From contig WUJK01000005.1 of the NCBI GenBank assembly GCA_011317545.1, positions 2,542,001-2,606,000 of the forward strand: a DNA stretch of 64,000 nt. The letters run 5' to 3'. Below, in pieces: positions 44,161 to 56,527 of the stretch. Within the stretch, counting starts at the first letter, position 1. Every line of letters begins with the position of its first letter. This DNA comes from Coniella vitis (Eukaryota > Ascomycota > Sordariomycetes > Diaporthales > Schizoparmaceae). A program made the translations under genes and the position numbers. Under the pieces are notes generated by a model. The model ran no database searches and had not been told where the DNA came from. It saw only the letters and a list, made by a program, of their open reading frames with translations.

Positions 44161-45466
44161 CTAAGAGCCTGATGGCTCCGGAGCCATGTTGTTAGGTTGA
44201 CCACGCAGAAGTGACCTTTCCGCATAGGGCTGTAAATTCTCTTTGGCCATTCTCCTGAAATCTTCCACCTGATAAGGCTTGTCGTCAACGTCCTTGTGTA
44301 AAATCGACCTCATGACCGTTCCTGTAGATGGAATAACATCCCGTGCCCAGTAATGCAGACGCAGAGCACCGCTATCCGGCGCAGCTCGCCTGGGTGAGGG
44401 ATGGCGAGCCTTGTCAGGACTTCGCTGTTGGCGTTGCAATCCACGGGCAAAGTTGCTCGCGCCCATGGCTAGCTCCGGGTCGCAATTCTTGCTCTCCATC
44501 TGCCCCATGCTCTCGGTATCGTGTAGCTCGACACCCGGTGCTTTGTGCGCAACAGCACTTTTTGGCTTTCGATATCCCAGGTGATTGGGCCGAGTGAGGG
44601 CTTCTTGCAGTCGCGCCTGTTCGGCTTCTCGTTGCCTCTCTTGCGGGTCTGCAGTCGACCAGAACACAAGCTCGTCCTCGCCGGAGCCCATGAGTACAGC
44701 ACGATTTCTTTGTTTGCGCAGCTTGCGTTGCTGGATATGCCACTCCTGCGAGGCTGGATCCAGGTATCGCATATGCTTCACATCTTCATTCAGCTGCCCG
44801 CCTGTCGTCCAGTCGCACAACCCCTCCTTGGCCATGTGTGCAGGAATCGCTTCTGACAAGGCAAAATAGACAAAGTCCTGGTCCTCTTTGGACGTCTCGG
44901 GCCAAGGACCGTGGAGAGGGTTCCGCTCGACCACTCGCTTGTGTGGATAGTAGTCTTGGCCGGGGTTGATGTGCACCTTGAAGGTCCGGATGGGGTCTGA
45001 GCCAAAGGCTTGGGGAGGACGGCGCTCATCGTCTTGAGCATTCTGATCCACCATGTGGACCTCGAGTGGCGCGGCTATATCAAAGGGCTTCGAGTCATCG
45101 GTGGGTTGTTCTAGGACCGAGTGAAGAGGATTCGAGATGTGTTTAAAGACCAGAGGGCTCCGCTCGATGAGGTCGTTGGCGACTTGAATCGTGGAAGGGG
45201 CACAGACGAAGGTGTTTGCTTCCTGTATGGTTTACCAATTACGGTCAATCACTGCCTTCCTTCCCGCAGAACTTGAGACGAAGAGCCAGGCTCGAGCTTA
45301 CCGGCAGTCTCTTAAAGACTTCAATGTCGCCATAGCGTTGGACAGCCTGCAGCACGGCTCGACGCTCCGACAGCGTGATCGGAGGTGGCCAGACGCGGAG
45401 GAGCAGCGAGCGCGCATGAATCAGCTCAATGCGCCGTAGGGTGAACCAGCTTGCCGACGAAGCCAT
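44161..45466 (-). CDS. Conserved-type protein of unknown function, possibly mitochondrial
   Basis: A 408-residue protein from minus-strand exons 45466-45302 and 45222-44161, with a 79 bp GT-AG intron in phase 0 that joins VFKRLP to EANTFVC. The N-terminus (MASSASWFTLRRIELIHARS) has arginines and no acidic residue before Glu14, compatible with a weak mitochondrial targeting signal. Residues about 35-80 (alternating strand/helix pattern with YGDIEVFKRL and NTFVCAPS) have the feel of a small RNA-binding fold, but I cannot assign it. The remainder is charged, with HIQQRKLRKQRNRA and a run of Glu/Arg near 170-200, and carries no membrane helix. I do not recognise a family. Confidence 0.72.
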
Positions 45467-48400
45467 GGCGAGCTAGGCGTGGCATCAGAGCGACGGCAGA
45501 AGTTGCAAGGCCGGGGGTGGGTGTGTAAATGTGGATTGCGGTCTTGTCGGGCCCAAGAAGACGCGACGAAGCCATACCTATCAAAAATCGTTGACGATAA
45601 GATACGTACCCCGCCAAAACGTGGAGCTGCCATCACGCTAACAGGATCTCACAGACAGCACTGGAGTGCCTGCTCTGCAGGGGCCAACGTACTGTGAATC
45701 AAGGCTTTTGCAGGGCCCTCTTCTGTGGATGGGCTCCAGAGGGGCCCTCTGCGGGCCGGCCCTAAAGTCCACCCAGCACCTGCAGCCGAAGGCACTGGGT
45801 TTATTAGTAAGCAGCCTCCTCCCCGGCAACCTCTTGCCCGTTTGAAGCACGCACAACAAAAAAGAAAGACTCCTAATAAGGTCCAGTCGTATCTTTCTCT
45901 TCTATATGGACCACATGTTTGCTGAGTTTTTTAATGTGTAGTTTCTATTTCGTTACAGATGTCAACATCTGATGGTGCGGGAATATCACAGACCTGCCGA
46001 GTTGCTCTTATCAGCAACCGTTGGAATCTACATGAGGTCACGGCCGGTTCTAATAGAACAAGAGGTCAGCTTGCTCTGGGCTTGAATTGCATATCTACAT
46101 GGGTTGGTGGCTCATAATATAATCCAGGAGGTCAAGCAGTTGCAATCTGTCGCATATAATAAGGTTAAATGAGCAGGGCTGGTGGGCAAGCGAGGGGCTC
46201 CCTTGATGATGTAGAGCTTGAAAACCTTCGCCATGCATAGAAGAGTTCTGAGAATATTCAATGTCCTTTTCCAATCCCTTGAGACCTTTTGTGGTCTATG
46301 GTACTGGTTAGCGGACCTTTAGAACGTAATACCTCCCTGACACCAGATAAGATGCTGGGCCAAGCAAGGTTCACTTTACAACCTGGAGGCTTCAGATCCT
46401 GCGTACATTCTCACTCTGTGGATACTATGACCAATAATAATCCATTGAATTACTCAAATCAGGTCTTGGTGCGTCTGGCGTTTTTGTTCAGCCTGGTATG
46501 GCCCCGCACCGCGTACAAGATATACAACATCCTTTGGTCACATTCACCAGCTTTGTGGTGGTTCAAGGTGAGGTATTGCCGTTACTGCCATTCTCACCTT
46601 TTTGTGGAAAACAAGAATGCGATGGATGAAATGTGTGGATTTGGGAAGTCGACCTTGCTGGACTTATGATCTGCAAAATCGGCGAATGCTCACCTCGACA
46701 GCAGTAGGAAAGAAGTTTCGGTCACATTCCACCAATCTAAATATGTGAATCTTGAAAGAACGCCGAGATTAATATGGTATAGTTTGTGGCAAGTGTCTGG
46801 TCTCAATTCACTCGTCGACCAAATGTGGCTGCCCCGTCCTCATGAGTTCCTGTTCACCCGTTACAGCTCGCATTACAGTGTGGTGGCTTATTGTAAACAC
46901 TCTGCAATACTTTCGCCAAATCGCTTGCACATGGTCTATAACTCGGTACGATTATTATATACCATCTTCTAAAGCTCAAGCCATGGTTATGGTCTCAAAT
47001 AGCTACGGTTGAGGATATGGTCGCAGATTGTTGACCCTGCTAAGGATTCGAGGCAGGCCTCGACAGCCCAGAGAACCAGGATGTCAGATACGCAAGACTA
47101 TGTAGAAATTGCAAATAGTCTCACTGGGGGGAGTCCATGGATCTGCAACTAATTGCATACTATGTTTGTTTGAGAGAAACAGCTTGTACTGGAATGGAAC
47201 TTTACAACATACCCGCACTTGACGTGCCTCGTGCAGTACCCAGTGAACACTGGAATGTATCATAAGGCTGATTTCATTTTGATACCAAGCCAGGATTCGT
47301 CTTTTTAATTGTATTATGATTTCATTTCATTTGCCACGCCTTTCTAACTACCAGTTATATTTCTGGTCCAGGCTGTGTGATGAACGACGTTTCATCCGTT
47401 CTGCTTGTGCAAACAACGAGCCGAAAGCACAGTTATATGAGTGAGACGTTGTTGGTCCAACGCTATCTACATATTGGAAACTCGAATAAAAAACATAAAA
47501 AGAAGCGCGAATCTTGACCAGCTGACACTACCATGTCTTCACAGTCATTTGCAAGCAGAGTTCCTCCGGACAGATGGGGCTGAGTGTTGTACGAGCAGCA
47601 CGACAGCCCTACGAATATACGGTGTACATAGTGCTGCGTACCAACCTTTCAAGACCCACATCACAATCCCAAATGGGCAACTAACAGCCTTGCAGATGGT
47701 CCCACAGAACAGACATGCAGCTGGCCAACGGGACCTCGTAGCCTTCCTTCCTCTCTTTGTAGGCTGGCAGGGTACATCTGCAAACCATCAGCCCAGGAAT
47801 CACTGAATGACTCGAAGCCTCAACCCTACTATGTCCTCTGGTAAGTAACGGCTCTGCCCGGGCTCTACCCTCTCCACGCCACAACAAAGGGACATGTCTC
47901 GAGAAGCCACAGGCAAAAAAAAAAGAGGTGATCGAGCGGCTGCTTCATCGCCACACGTACCCGTCACTCACACCACGAGTCAGCTGCTGCCGCACTTGCG
48001 ACGAAAGAAGGCTGAAACGATCAGAGACCCCCACGTTGAGGAGATCTACGTTACACTCCGCCATTATCCAATCCTGTTGCTGATTGAAAGCACAGGTCCT
48101 TGTCCTCCCAGTAGCCCCGTGCCGCGATAGCCGGCTACACATGTGCCATCTTATCCGAATAGCGCAACCTGCGGTGTGCGGCTGAAAGAAAAATGCGCAC
48201 CAAAGCGCTTGCCAAGCCTTTTTGTGGCGTTCCGACCGTTGTGAAATGGGGAGATGAAAAAACTATGGGAGGGAGTGGTCGCCGAACAGAAGACAACCAG
48301 AGTGGATTCCCGCAGCTCGTCGGCTTCCCGATAAGATTTGCCGCCGACTCTGCTTGCTTTTTGGTCTTTTGTCTGTGGAGTGGCAGGGTGGGTGAGTTTC

Positions 48401-51400
48401 TCTAACCAGACAGTGAACAAAGGCGCTTGGGCGCTGAAAGGAAAGCGAGACGTGGGACAGTGGGTGGAGAGCACGGCAGATAAACGCCCCAAACCCGCCA
48501 CACGCGCGAGGCTCGCCAAGCATGGGCATGTTCGAGGTCAGTATGTTGTATCTCCAGCGGAGAGCTTGGTGTTTCACCTTCTTTTCCCCCGTACTTTTCC
48601 ACTGCTGTTGAAGATCCAGTTGGCTTACTGCTAGACTACCACTGCGACCAACTGTCCAACGGACGAAGGTAACAACAAGTCGACACGCAATGTCAGAGTC
48701 TGGACAAGACTCGAGAGTTGCCGACTCATTGTGGCCATGATGTGCCACGATTCAAAATGGGCTCATGTTTACCTCAGGTTGACGCGAATTGGCTTGTCGA
48801 GCTGCCATCCGAAACTTACAAGCGCCACGCTGGAATCGCTTTTCTCTTTCTTCGTGAGCCACTTGATGTGGGCAAGACGATCGATCGCCACTTGCTCGTT
48901 GGTAAGCGAGACATATGAGTGAAAAGTCTACAAGGTACATATAGTCCCAGGCTTGCCAACTGCCATGAACACATTCAGACGTATCTTTCATGAGCAAATC
49001 ATTGCGTCCCTGGTGGAGAATACTCTCTACTATCGGCCCAGAAGGGGACATGATGGTCGCCCCGTTGCGACCACGGCACGCCCACCCGCGAAGAAATGAC
49101 GCGAAAGGAAACCCGTGCATACGGGAATAAGTTGACAGAAGACCCAAGTTCTGCATCATTTGTCTCGCCTCTTTGCTCAGCACACTTCTCCAATGCTGTG
49201 CCAAGGAGCAAAGATGCGAAAGACAAACTCTGGGGTTTCTTTTCGGGCAACTGAGACACCGCTTTGACCCCATTGCGTTAGAAATGTCGCCTCGAGGTGT
49301 GGTAGCCATTTCCCCCCATCATAAGTCTTCACATAACCGACTTATCAAGATTACGTAGGACGTGAAAACATGGCACCATGCAACTATGATTCTTCTCTTC
49401 TGCGGACTGTTCAACGTGCTTGGCCCCATCTGACAAAAGAACCATGGCCCCCCAAGCTTACAAGGGGCATCGTGGTCCCTCAAAGATGTAGGAGCGTTGG
49501 AAGACTCCCCAAATACTGCGCCTCATAGCGTCACTATTCTCGTTCGCGGCTGACCTCTGGGCCCAACATTGCGTTGATGAAGTGCAACCAGGCGCAGCTT
49601 TCAATCACGAAGTCTCCGGGATGCAGAATCTGGGATGTCGGTTCTTCGTTATGACTCCACTCGGCTGTAGCTCTCGGGAGATTTCAAGAACTAGTTAAGG
49701 CCTTTGATCGCCTGCCTGGAGAAGGGCAACGACCCGCTAGTGTGACAGCTCCATAAGTATACTATGCATATAGCATCAGCCCATTGACAAAACCGGTGCC
49801 CTTTGGAAGTTTAGTGAGGCATCTGGATCGTTCGTACCCGAGTAGAGAGGGATATGATGCTCGTTGGTACAGCTACACACACAAATTCAACGGCCTGGTG
49901 TTGTAGCAAGACACTCGGATGGCACAAAGGAGCAAATTACTTGCCCTATTGAACATGGAATTTGTAGTGGAAAGCGGGGAAAGAAGATACCTAGTGACCC
50001 GATACCAGCAAGACTATGTCCTCTTGCATCTCTTTTGTTTTTTTGCGAGATTTCGGGAGCCGCTTCTGGTTAGCCTTGCGCAACCTCCAACCGCCGCTGC
50101 AGGGCCTTTCCCCGTGGGGCGCCCAATGGCGAAACGCAAGGCGGGTGGGGGGCCTTCCTAGAGCTTTCGAGATTTAACATTTTGCTTGGGGGCCGTCAAG
50201 CCGTGGCATTCCTTGGGATGCGAATTGGGATGCGATGAGTTTGGATTGGATAGAGGATGCCTGCAATGACTCACACACACAACTCTACTCAGTGAGCGGC
50301 AAGGCGCCAGGCATTGCCTGGACTGCCGTCTTCCTGCAACGACAAGCCAGAGAAATGCTGGGATTAAACGAGAATCTACACTGCTTATATCAGCATACAG
50401 TAGACTGGCTAAACCTGCGAAAGGAATTAGAAAGCTAGGCCAGGCTGTAACGGGGATAGAGGAAGCTAGCATATACGTTAAGCAGATACGGGGTTATTTT
50501 CGGTGCCTCCAAGACATAGCAAACTAAGCACCAGGGCCCTAGGGGGAAAAAGGAAAAGAAAGGCCAGCGACATGAGGCCAGGCCAGGCCCTGGTCCAGAA
50601 GACGGAACATAGTAGCAACAGCCGTTGCGCCCCAGACAAAAAGTGTGGCACGATTTTCCTCAGGTGTGGCGGCTCGTTGATCAGCATTTTCCAGCACCAA
50701 GGTTTGTGATAATACTAGAGACTTTACCTAGCTGCCTGGGCATCATATAGTAAGTACAGCTAGCATAGTACTGGGAAAAAGTTCCTTTGGCGGGACGGGC
50801 GTGTGTCTAGAAGTGGCACTTGGCACTCACCAACATTTGCAGGTCTTGGCCAAACACGAGGCCTGGTTGCACAAACTTCGCATAACGTACCTGCATCGCC
50901 AAGACGAACTACCGAGAAGGTTATCTGGTTCAGCTCAGGCACATCACATGCGAGATGGAGCTTGATGCGTTGCACAAGCCAGTGGTGCTTGTGCAGGAGG
51001 AAGCCACCATCAGGTGTTGCATCATGATTAGCCTCGTCGGTCGGAGGAGAGCGAGGGAGCGGTCCCCAGTTCCGTAGGTGTGGAAAAGGAGGAAACATGC
51101 GCGGCTGCTCTTTGTCTAGCTGTCTCACTGCGAAGGCAGAGTGGCAGCCAGCAGCGCCCCAGAACGGCACAACATCGACTGGAATGCAGTTTTGCTCATC
51201 AATAGATTGCTGGCCGCACCGTGCGAGATACTCGCCCGCAGTAATCGATGCTACAACGGTCTCTGAGCAGGTATTGATGGGGCCAAGAGCTGGAAATAAG
51301 CTTTGCAGTCAATCGCTTCGCACGGTCTGCCGCGAACTAGGACCGCCCTGCTAAGCCGGGCAGCCAGATCTTCCAGGTCAGGATGGAAGTGACACTTTTT

Positions 51401-52225
51401 CTGGAGCCCCTGAGCCTCTAGGCCGCCCCTTTCAAATGGTTGGTAGCAAAGGAACCCCGGTAACCTCGGCTCCGCCAGCAGACGTAGGGAGAACGCCCAC
51501 TTAGGTAAGCAGACGAGCTAGGATTGGGAGACCACGCCGAACCCTGTCGGGGAGAAAGTCTCCGCTCTCCCTGTCACAGGCAGATTCCTGTCCACCTGTC
51601 TGGTCTGTCTGACTAAGCGGTCTCGCTTAATCGCCTAATTGCCTGGCTGCCTGCCAGGCCTCTCAAGGCAGAGCTGAGCGGCTGATTGCAACTCGTCCCC
51701 CGAAAGACGACGATGCAATCTTGCAGATTGTCGCCTGCAACTACCACGTGCTTCATCAACGGTTAGCACACAACCGCCCGCCCACCATCAGCACTCGATC
51801 TGCTCACCATCCTTGGCTTGGATTGATCTTGACTGGCGCGCCCGCAGCCAACGCAGCCATCCCTCGTTTCCCGTGGCGCGCTACCCATCCCGTTCCTGAG
51901 TTTCTGCCGTCTCATCTTCAGCACGACCCACCGACGCAGGCTTGCAACAGCGTCGTCCATTGAAGAAGCTCTCCGTTACTCTCGGTGACATCGTCGGCGT
52001 CATCTCCTGCGACAAGCGCGGCTCTACTAGCCCCAGAGCCTAGGCAGGAATTGAAGGCGCGCGAGCCACGCCATTGGCTGCCAGTTTTGCCTCACCACTT
52101 GGCTCTCTTGCCGTCTGCCCTGGTTGCCATCCACTTGAGTGTTCTTCCCAGCTTGGGCAGGCTGTGGTGGCAGCTCTCTGCATGTCGGAAGTGAGCTCGC
52201 TCACTCGTTGGTCAAGCGGGCCGAC
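45467..52225. other. 6.8 kb stretch without a recognisable gene
   Basis: Read on both strands, the open frames here (all under about 190 codons) show no known domain, no codon pattern like the neighbouring genes and no consistent intron structure. Base composition is mixed, neither RIP-like nor repeat-dense. A 5S-rRNA-like fragment may lie at about 51480-51560. The last few hundred bases before 52226 are probably promoter and leader of the next gene. Non-coding RNA or heavily decayed transposon remains are possible but cannot be shown. Confidence 0.55.
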
Positions 52226-53227
52226 ATGTCTGACTGGGACCGGTTCATGGATGCCCATCCTGGAGGAGATGCGCTGTTAGAAGAGGACGAAGGCATCCAG
52301 GTAGAACCCAACAGGTTCCCAGCAGTAAACGTGTCCACGGCACCCGTCTCATCATGGCCTTTGCAACAACAAAAACAACTCCTTGATGGGACACATACAG
52401 CCGCAATGGACTGGCCAAATCAACCAACAATGACGTCACCCCCTCATGGTTCCGCCAACGTCGATGCCATCGCTTTTGCCCTCAGCAAACAGCACTTACG
52501 GTCCAGGCCTGATGGCGCCGGTCTGCATAGCTCTAGCGCGTCAACTGTGGCTGTGACCGTGGCCGTGCCTTCGACACAGTCTTGGGGACAACCAAGTGCC
52601 TCGACAACGGACACTGGCCCTGCATACAAGGAGGCGTCTCCACCGCCTTACAGGGCCGCATCATCTGCTGGCCCCTCCCTGTCAGTGGCCGACACCGAAA
52701 TAGCAGCCAAGCCTATCGGAGATGAAGAGTCGCTTATTCTGCGAACTGCCATAGCAAACCATAACAGGCGCCTACGACGACAGGCTTCGTCGAGATTCCC
52801 AAGCGCCATCACTAGCAACACCCAAGGCTTGCGAAGAGTGCAAAGCCATGCCGACAACGCATCGTTTGAGCCTGGCCAGCCGGTCGAATTTCGCCCGCTT
52901 CCAATGTCAAGGCCGCCTATATCTGTCCTACACGATTTTGGAAGGATGCAAATCGATTCGCCTACTTTGACTGTCGACGAGGAGCTGGACTTCAAAGTGG
53001 AAGAGGCGGAGTCGTCGACTGGGAGGCCTTTAGTGACCCATCATGCTACAGAAGGACTCATTGCACTAAGTGACCGCCTTCCACGCTACCGCTCGTCCGC
53101 TGAAGCTGCTGCGCGCTGTCAAAACTTGGTGAGAAGTAGGCCGAGAATGCGCAAGCGCACCAAGCTACGTGACAAACAGAGCAACTCGGCCATCTCTGCT
53201 GCTGCAGCCAAGTCGACGTCCACATAA
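52226..53227 (+). CDS. Disordered protein with a PPxY motif, unknown function
   Basis: A 333-residue protein in one exon, starting MSDWDRFMDAHPGGD at the first ATG that gives a plausible start; the frame runs further upstream without support. The composition is Ser/Pro/Ala/Thr/Gln-rich with no membrane helix. SPPPYR near residue 138 is a PPxY motif of the kind bound by WW domains, for example in Nedd4/Rsp5 ligases. A more structured part is near 165-215 (DEESLILRTAIANHNRRLRRQ). The C-terminus is basic (RSRPRMRKRTKLRDKQ), a possible nuclear signal. It is transcribed in the same direction as the WetA-like gene 1.8 kb downstream. The function is unknown. Confidence 0.68.
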   Translation: MSDWDRFMDAHPGGDALLEEDEGIQVEPNRFPAVNVSTAPVSSWPLQQQKQLLDGTHTAAMDWPNQPTMTSPPHGSANVDAIAFALSKQHLRSRPDGAGLHSSSASTVAVTVAVPSTQSWGQPSASTTDTGPAYKEASPPPYRAASSAGPSLSVADTEIAAKPIGDEESLILRTAIANHNRRLRRQASSRFPSAITSNTQGLRRVQSHADNASFEPGQPVEFRPLPMSRPPISVLHDFGRMQIDSPTLTVDEELDFKVEEAESSTGRPLVTHHATEGLIALSDRLPRYRSSAEAAARCQNLVRSRPRMRKRTKLRDKQSNSAISAAAAKSTST

Positions 53228-55023
53228 TTATTCTTCTCTCTTTTTTTGTTTTAGTCTCTGCGTTTGACTTTGCCTGGGTATATCGCGGCACAGCGCATGG
53301 AGTCACGGATATGTATACCCCGCTTTTTGTTATTTTTGGATCACATGCGAATGTTGTCGAGACGGTCTTGCCGCCCTCTCATAATTTGCGCTGGGCCTGA
53401 GTCGCCAGCAGTATTGAAGCTCGTCAAAGCCCCTCATCTTTGTATTCAGACTCCTTGGCTCAGGCATACGTCCTCGATCCGCCGGTGGAGGAGGACACAG
53501 CACTTGCATTTGATATTGGGAGGGCTTTTTGAACCATCTTTGATATGGTTCGGCTCTTGGGTCGGAATATGGTAACATGGGGTTTTCATGCTTGGCGCAC
53601 ATAGCAAGGGACTTTGGGCGGCATTGTCCTGCATTTTACGACCATGCCTTTGTTGCGGACAAGGCCTTTTGCTTTGTTTCCTGGCCACTTTATTCGGGGT
53701 CGAAGACTAACAGAAGAATCTTGCATGTTGATGCAAGGTGGCTGACCATTGGCTGCTGGGGACAAGATTTTTGCTATTGTCGACTAACTTGAAATTGAAT
53801 ACCTGTCGATACAACGCGCCATCATTTGAGGCCACCAGATGATGATCACAGTCCCTATCCACGACATGCTACTTTCCTTGTCGTCGTTGCTGAGCGTGTC
53901 ATCACTCAAGAGCAATCGAAACAACAGTGAAGCAGAGCGGAAAACAGAAGCTTCAACCATGCCTAGTCTCTATATGCTGGTCGACTCCACCCAGTATCGT
54001 GCCGCTTTTATTGGTAATGTTTCAGTGCTCCCCTTGGTAACCTAAGGCTCTCTGAACTGATACCTCGTTGAAGTACCTAGGTAGCTCCTTGATCCATTCC
54101 TCAGCCTTCCTACAGTTGGTCCTTTCAAACACAAGTACCGCTAGCCCCCGTTGGCGCAACTCTCCGCGCTGACCCTTACAAAATACGGTCTGTAGTATTA
54201 TGTACATAGTACCAACAGGGCTTCGCATCCTGCAGCTGGTTCCATGTAGCCTGGGTCTGGAGAATGGTCTCAAAGGCCATCGACAATCCACAAAGACCTT
54301 GATGCCATGCCCCGCACCCTTGGGCGGGAAGGCCTTGGCCTCTCTTTGTCGCCTGGGCAGCTTGAGTCTCATCCAAACCCCATGGCCTAGCTGAGAAAGA
54401 AGTACGCAAGCCTGCGGCTGCTCAAATATGGACCTAGTGGTTAGAAGGCGCGGATGGCAGTCTTGCGTCCTCGAGGTCCTGGTGATACTCGCAGGGTTCT
54501 CCACAATATGCTTGCCAGTAATCGAAGGGCAAGAGAACGCAGAGTCAAAAGGAACATTCCAACCGTTGCCATGCCTACATAGTACCCGCCCGGAGATTGG
54601 GGGACAGGCCTTCTGGCTGTCTTTACCGCGACACCAGGCTTGCATATCTATTGTTGCTATGGATATTTGCAAGTGGTCCTCTTTCCCCCTTAAATCACCC
54701 TATATTGACCCTGTGAAGCTCTTCTCTGCTTTTCTTCTGTCTGAAGTTGTTCCTTTCCGGGGCGTCTCTCTTTTTTTCTCCAAGCTCTGCATCGTCCCTC
54801 GTATTTCTCTGTTTGAGCATCATCACCCGGGTCCAGAACAAGCGAGGACCAATCGAAGGGTAGGGCAAGGCATTGCTCGATTCTAGAGCTCGGGTCCATA
54901 CCATCCTCAAGTGGTGGCCAGTAAGAAGGCTATCACTTTCTTTTCTCCTGAAAACTAGGTGTCACGCCGCCTCAACTCGTACCGGCCGAGGGGCCCAACA
55001 GAACAAGGATCCAGACTCACAAC
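53228..55023. other. Intergenic upstream of the WetA-like gene, 1.8 kb
   Basis: Probably the long promoter and leader of the downstream developmental regulator. A 216-codon minus-strand frame (54022-54672) has no recognisable features. A T8 and CT-rich run lie near 54720-54785. Confidence 0.55.
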
Positions 55024-56491
55024 ATGCCTCTTTCCTGCGCCATGGACTACACAATCGACAAGGACGATTTCTTCAGACTGCCTCTTTCACCCGAGCCCGC
55101 CCTGCAGACGGAAGCCATGGCCTCTTCGGACGAGCGTCTGCAACAGCAACGGCACCAACAGCACCAACAGCACTCGCGATCCTCGGACGACTTCTTCGAC
55201 GAGTATGTGCTCATGGATACAGACGATCCAGACCGGCAAGAAGAGCAGCGCAGATTGGGGCACCCTGGTTTCTTGCCGCTCCAAGGCACCTCGAAGCTAA
55301 CTCCTGATTCTTCGATCCATGACCCTGCAGAGCGGGAGACAGGGGTTGCCTACCTTGAAGCTCCGGTATCTGGCTCCGAGACGGAGCGGAGCAAGGCGAC
55401 CAGTGACATGTGTTCGCCGGATGAGGATATTGACGTGGCTCGCTCGAGAAGTAGCTTGTCACGCTCGCCAGCCAAGCCAGGGTCCAGGGACTCCGCAGCG
55501 CAGCAACACCGTGGCCAGAGACAGCACCAGCAGCACCAGCACCAGCACCAGCACCAGCACCAGCACCAGCACCAGCACCAGCACCAGCACCAGCACCAGC
55601 ACCAGCACCAGCACCAGCACCAGCACCAGCACCAGCACCAGCAGCACCAACAACAACAGCGTCTTGTCCAGGAACAACTCTGCGTGGAAGAAGGAAGCGC
55701 GGTAGAAAGCCCCACGCGAGCTCGATTCCGTACTGCCACTGGGCCAGCACAACGAGACAGCTCAAATCATGATATCCTGGGCCCGCTCGATGTTAAGACA
55801 GTTGAACAAAGACGGCGACTCCTTGTTGGGCGGCACGGCATGGTCAAGACTAACCACACTACAGGGGCCTCCATTACAGATCACGAGCTCCTTAGACTGG
55901 AGGGGCGCCTTTCTCACCCAGCCCTTGACGCGTGGAGTGACAGTAGCGTCCCAACATCATCCCGCTCGCCTCTTAAAAAGGAGCGCTCGCCCCAGGCCAA
56001 GACCCGCTCGTCCTGCCATTCATCTGCCATCAAGGTCGAAAGCTGCTCGCCAACACCAGCTGGTGTCGGCCTATGCTCGCCATCTTCAGACAGTATCGAT
56101 CTTTGCAATCTTGGTAAAGGGAGCAGTAACGCTCGCGCCTTCAAGTCAACCTCGCAACGCACGATTGTGTCACTCTGCTCATCCATCCGTCGTGCAGTTG
56201 CAGGCTCTCGCACGCGGGTCGGCCCCCGGCAAGCCCAAGCCCAAGCCAAGGCGGCGGCTTCCTCCTCGCGCGATCGCTCCTTACCTTCGTCAGGCTCGTC
56301 TCCTCAACGACGTACAATGGATGCTCCGGAAGCCATTCAGCACTTGGGCGTCTTTGCCCATGACACGGCCCTTCCGCCGCACATGGCAGGGGCCACGCGC
56401 AGCAGGCACCGCAGCCCCCATGTCCACCAGCACCCGGCCAATGCCTACCAGGAGCACAACCACAATCCCGCCCACAACCACAATCACAATC

Positions 56492-56527
<36 letters not shown>

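Noticed and set aside
48752..49309. 185-codon minus-strand frame in the gene-free interval
   Set aside because: The composition looks random (Cys, Trp, Met, Ser scattered) and no intron-linked extension was found.
54429..54500. tRNA-like A-box (TAGTGGTTAGAAGG)
   Set aside because: No matching B-box or closing acceptor stem follows at the right distance.
54022..54672. 216-codon minus-strand frame upstream of the WetA-like gene
   Set aside because: No domain, signal or conserved pattern is seen, and it lies in probable promoter DNA. Transcript data could revive it.
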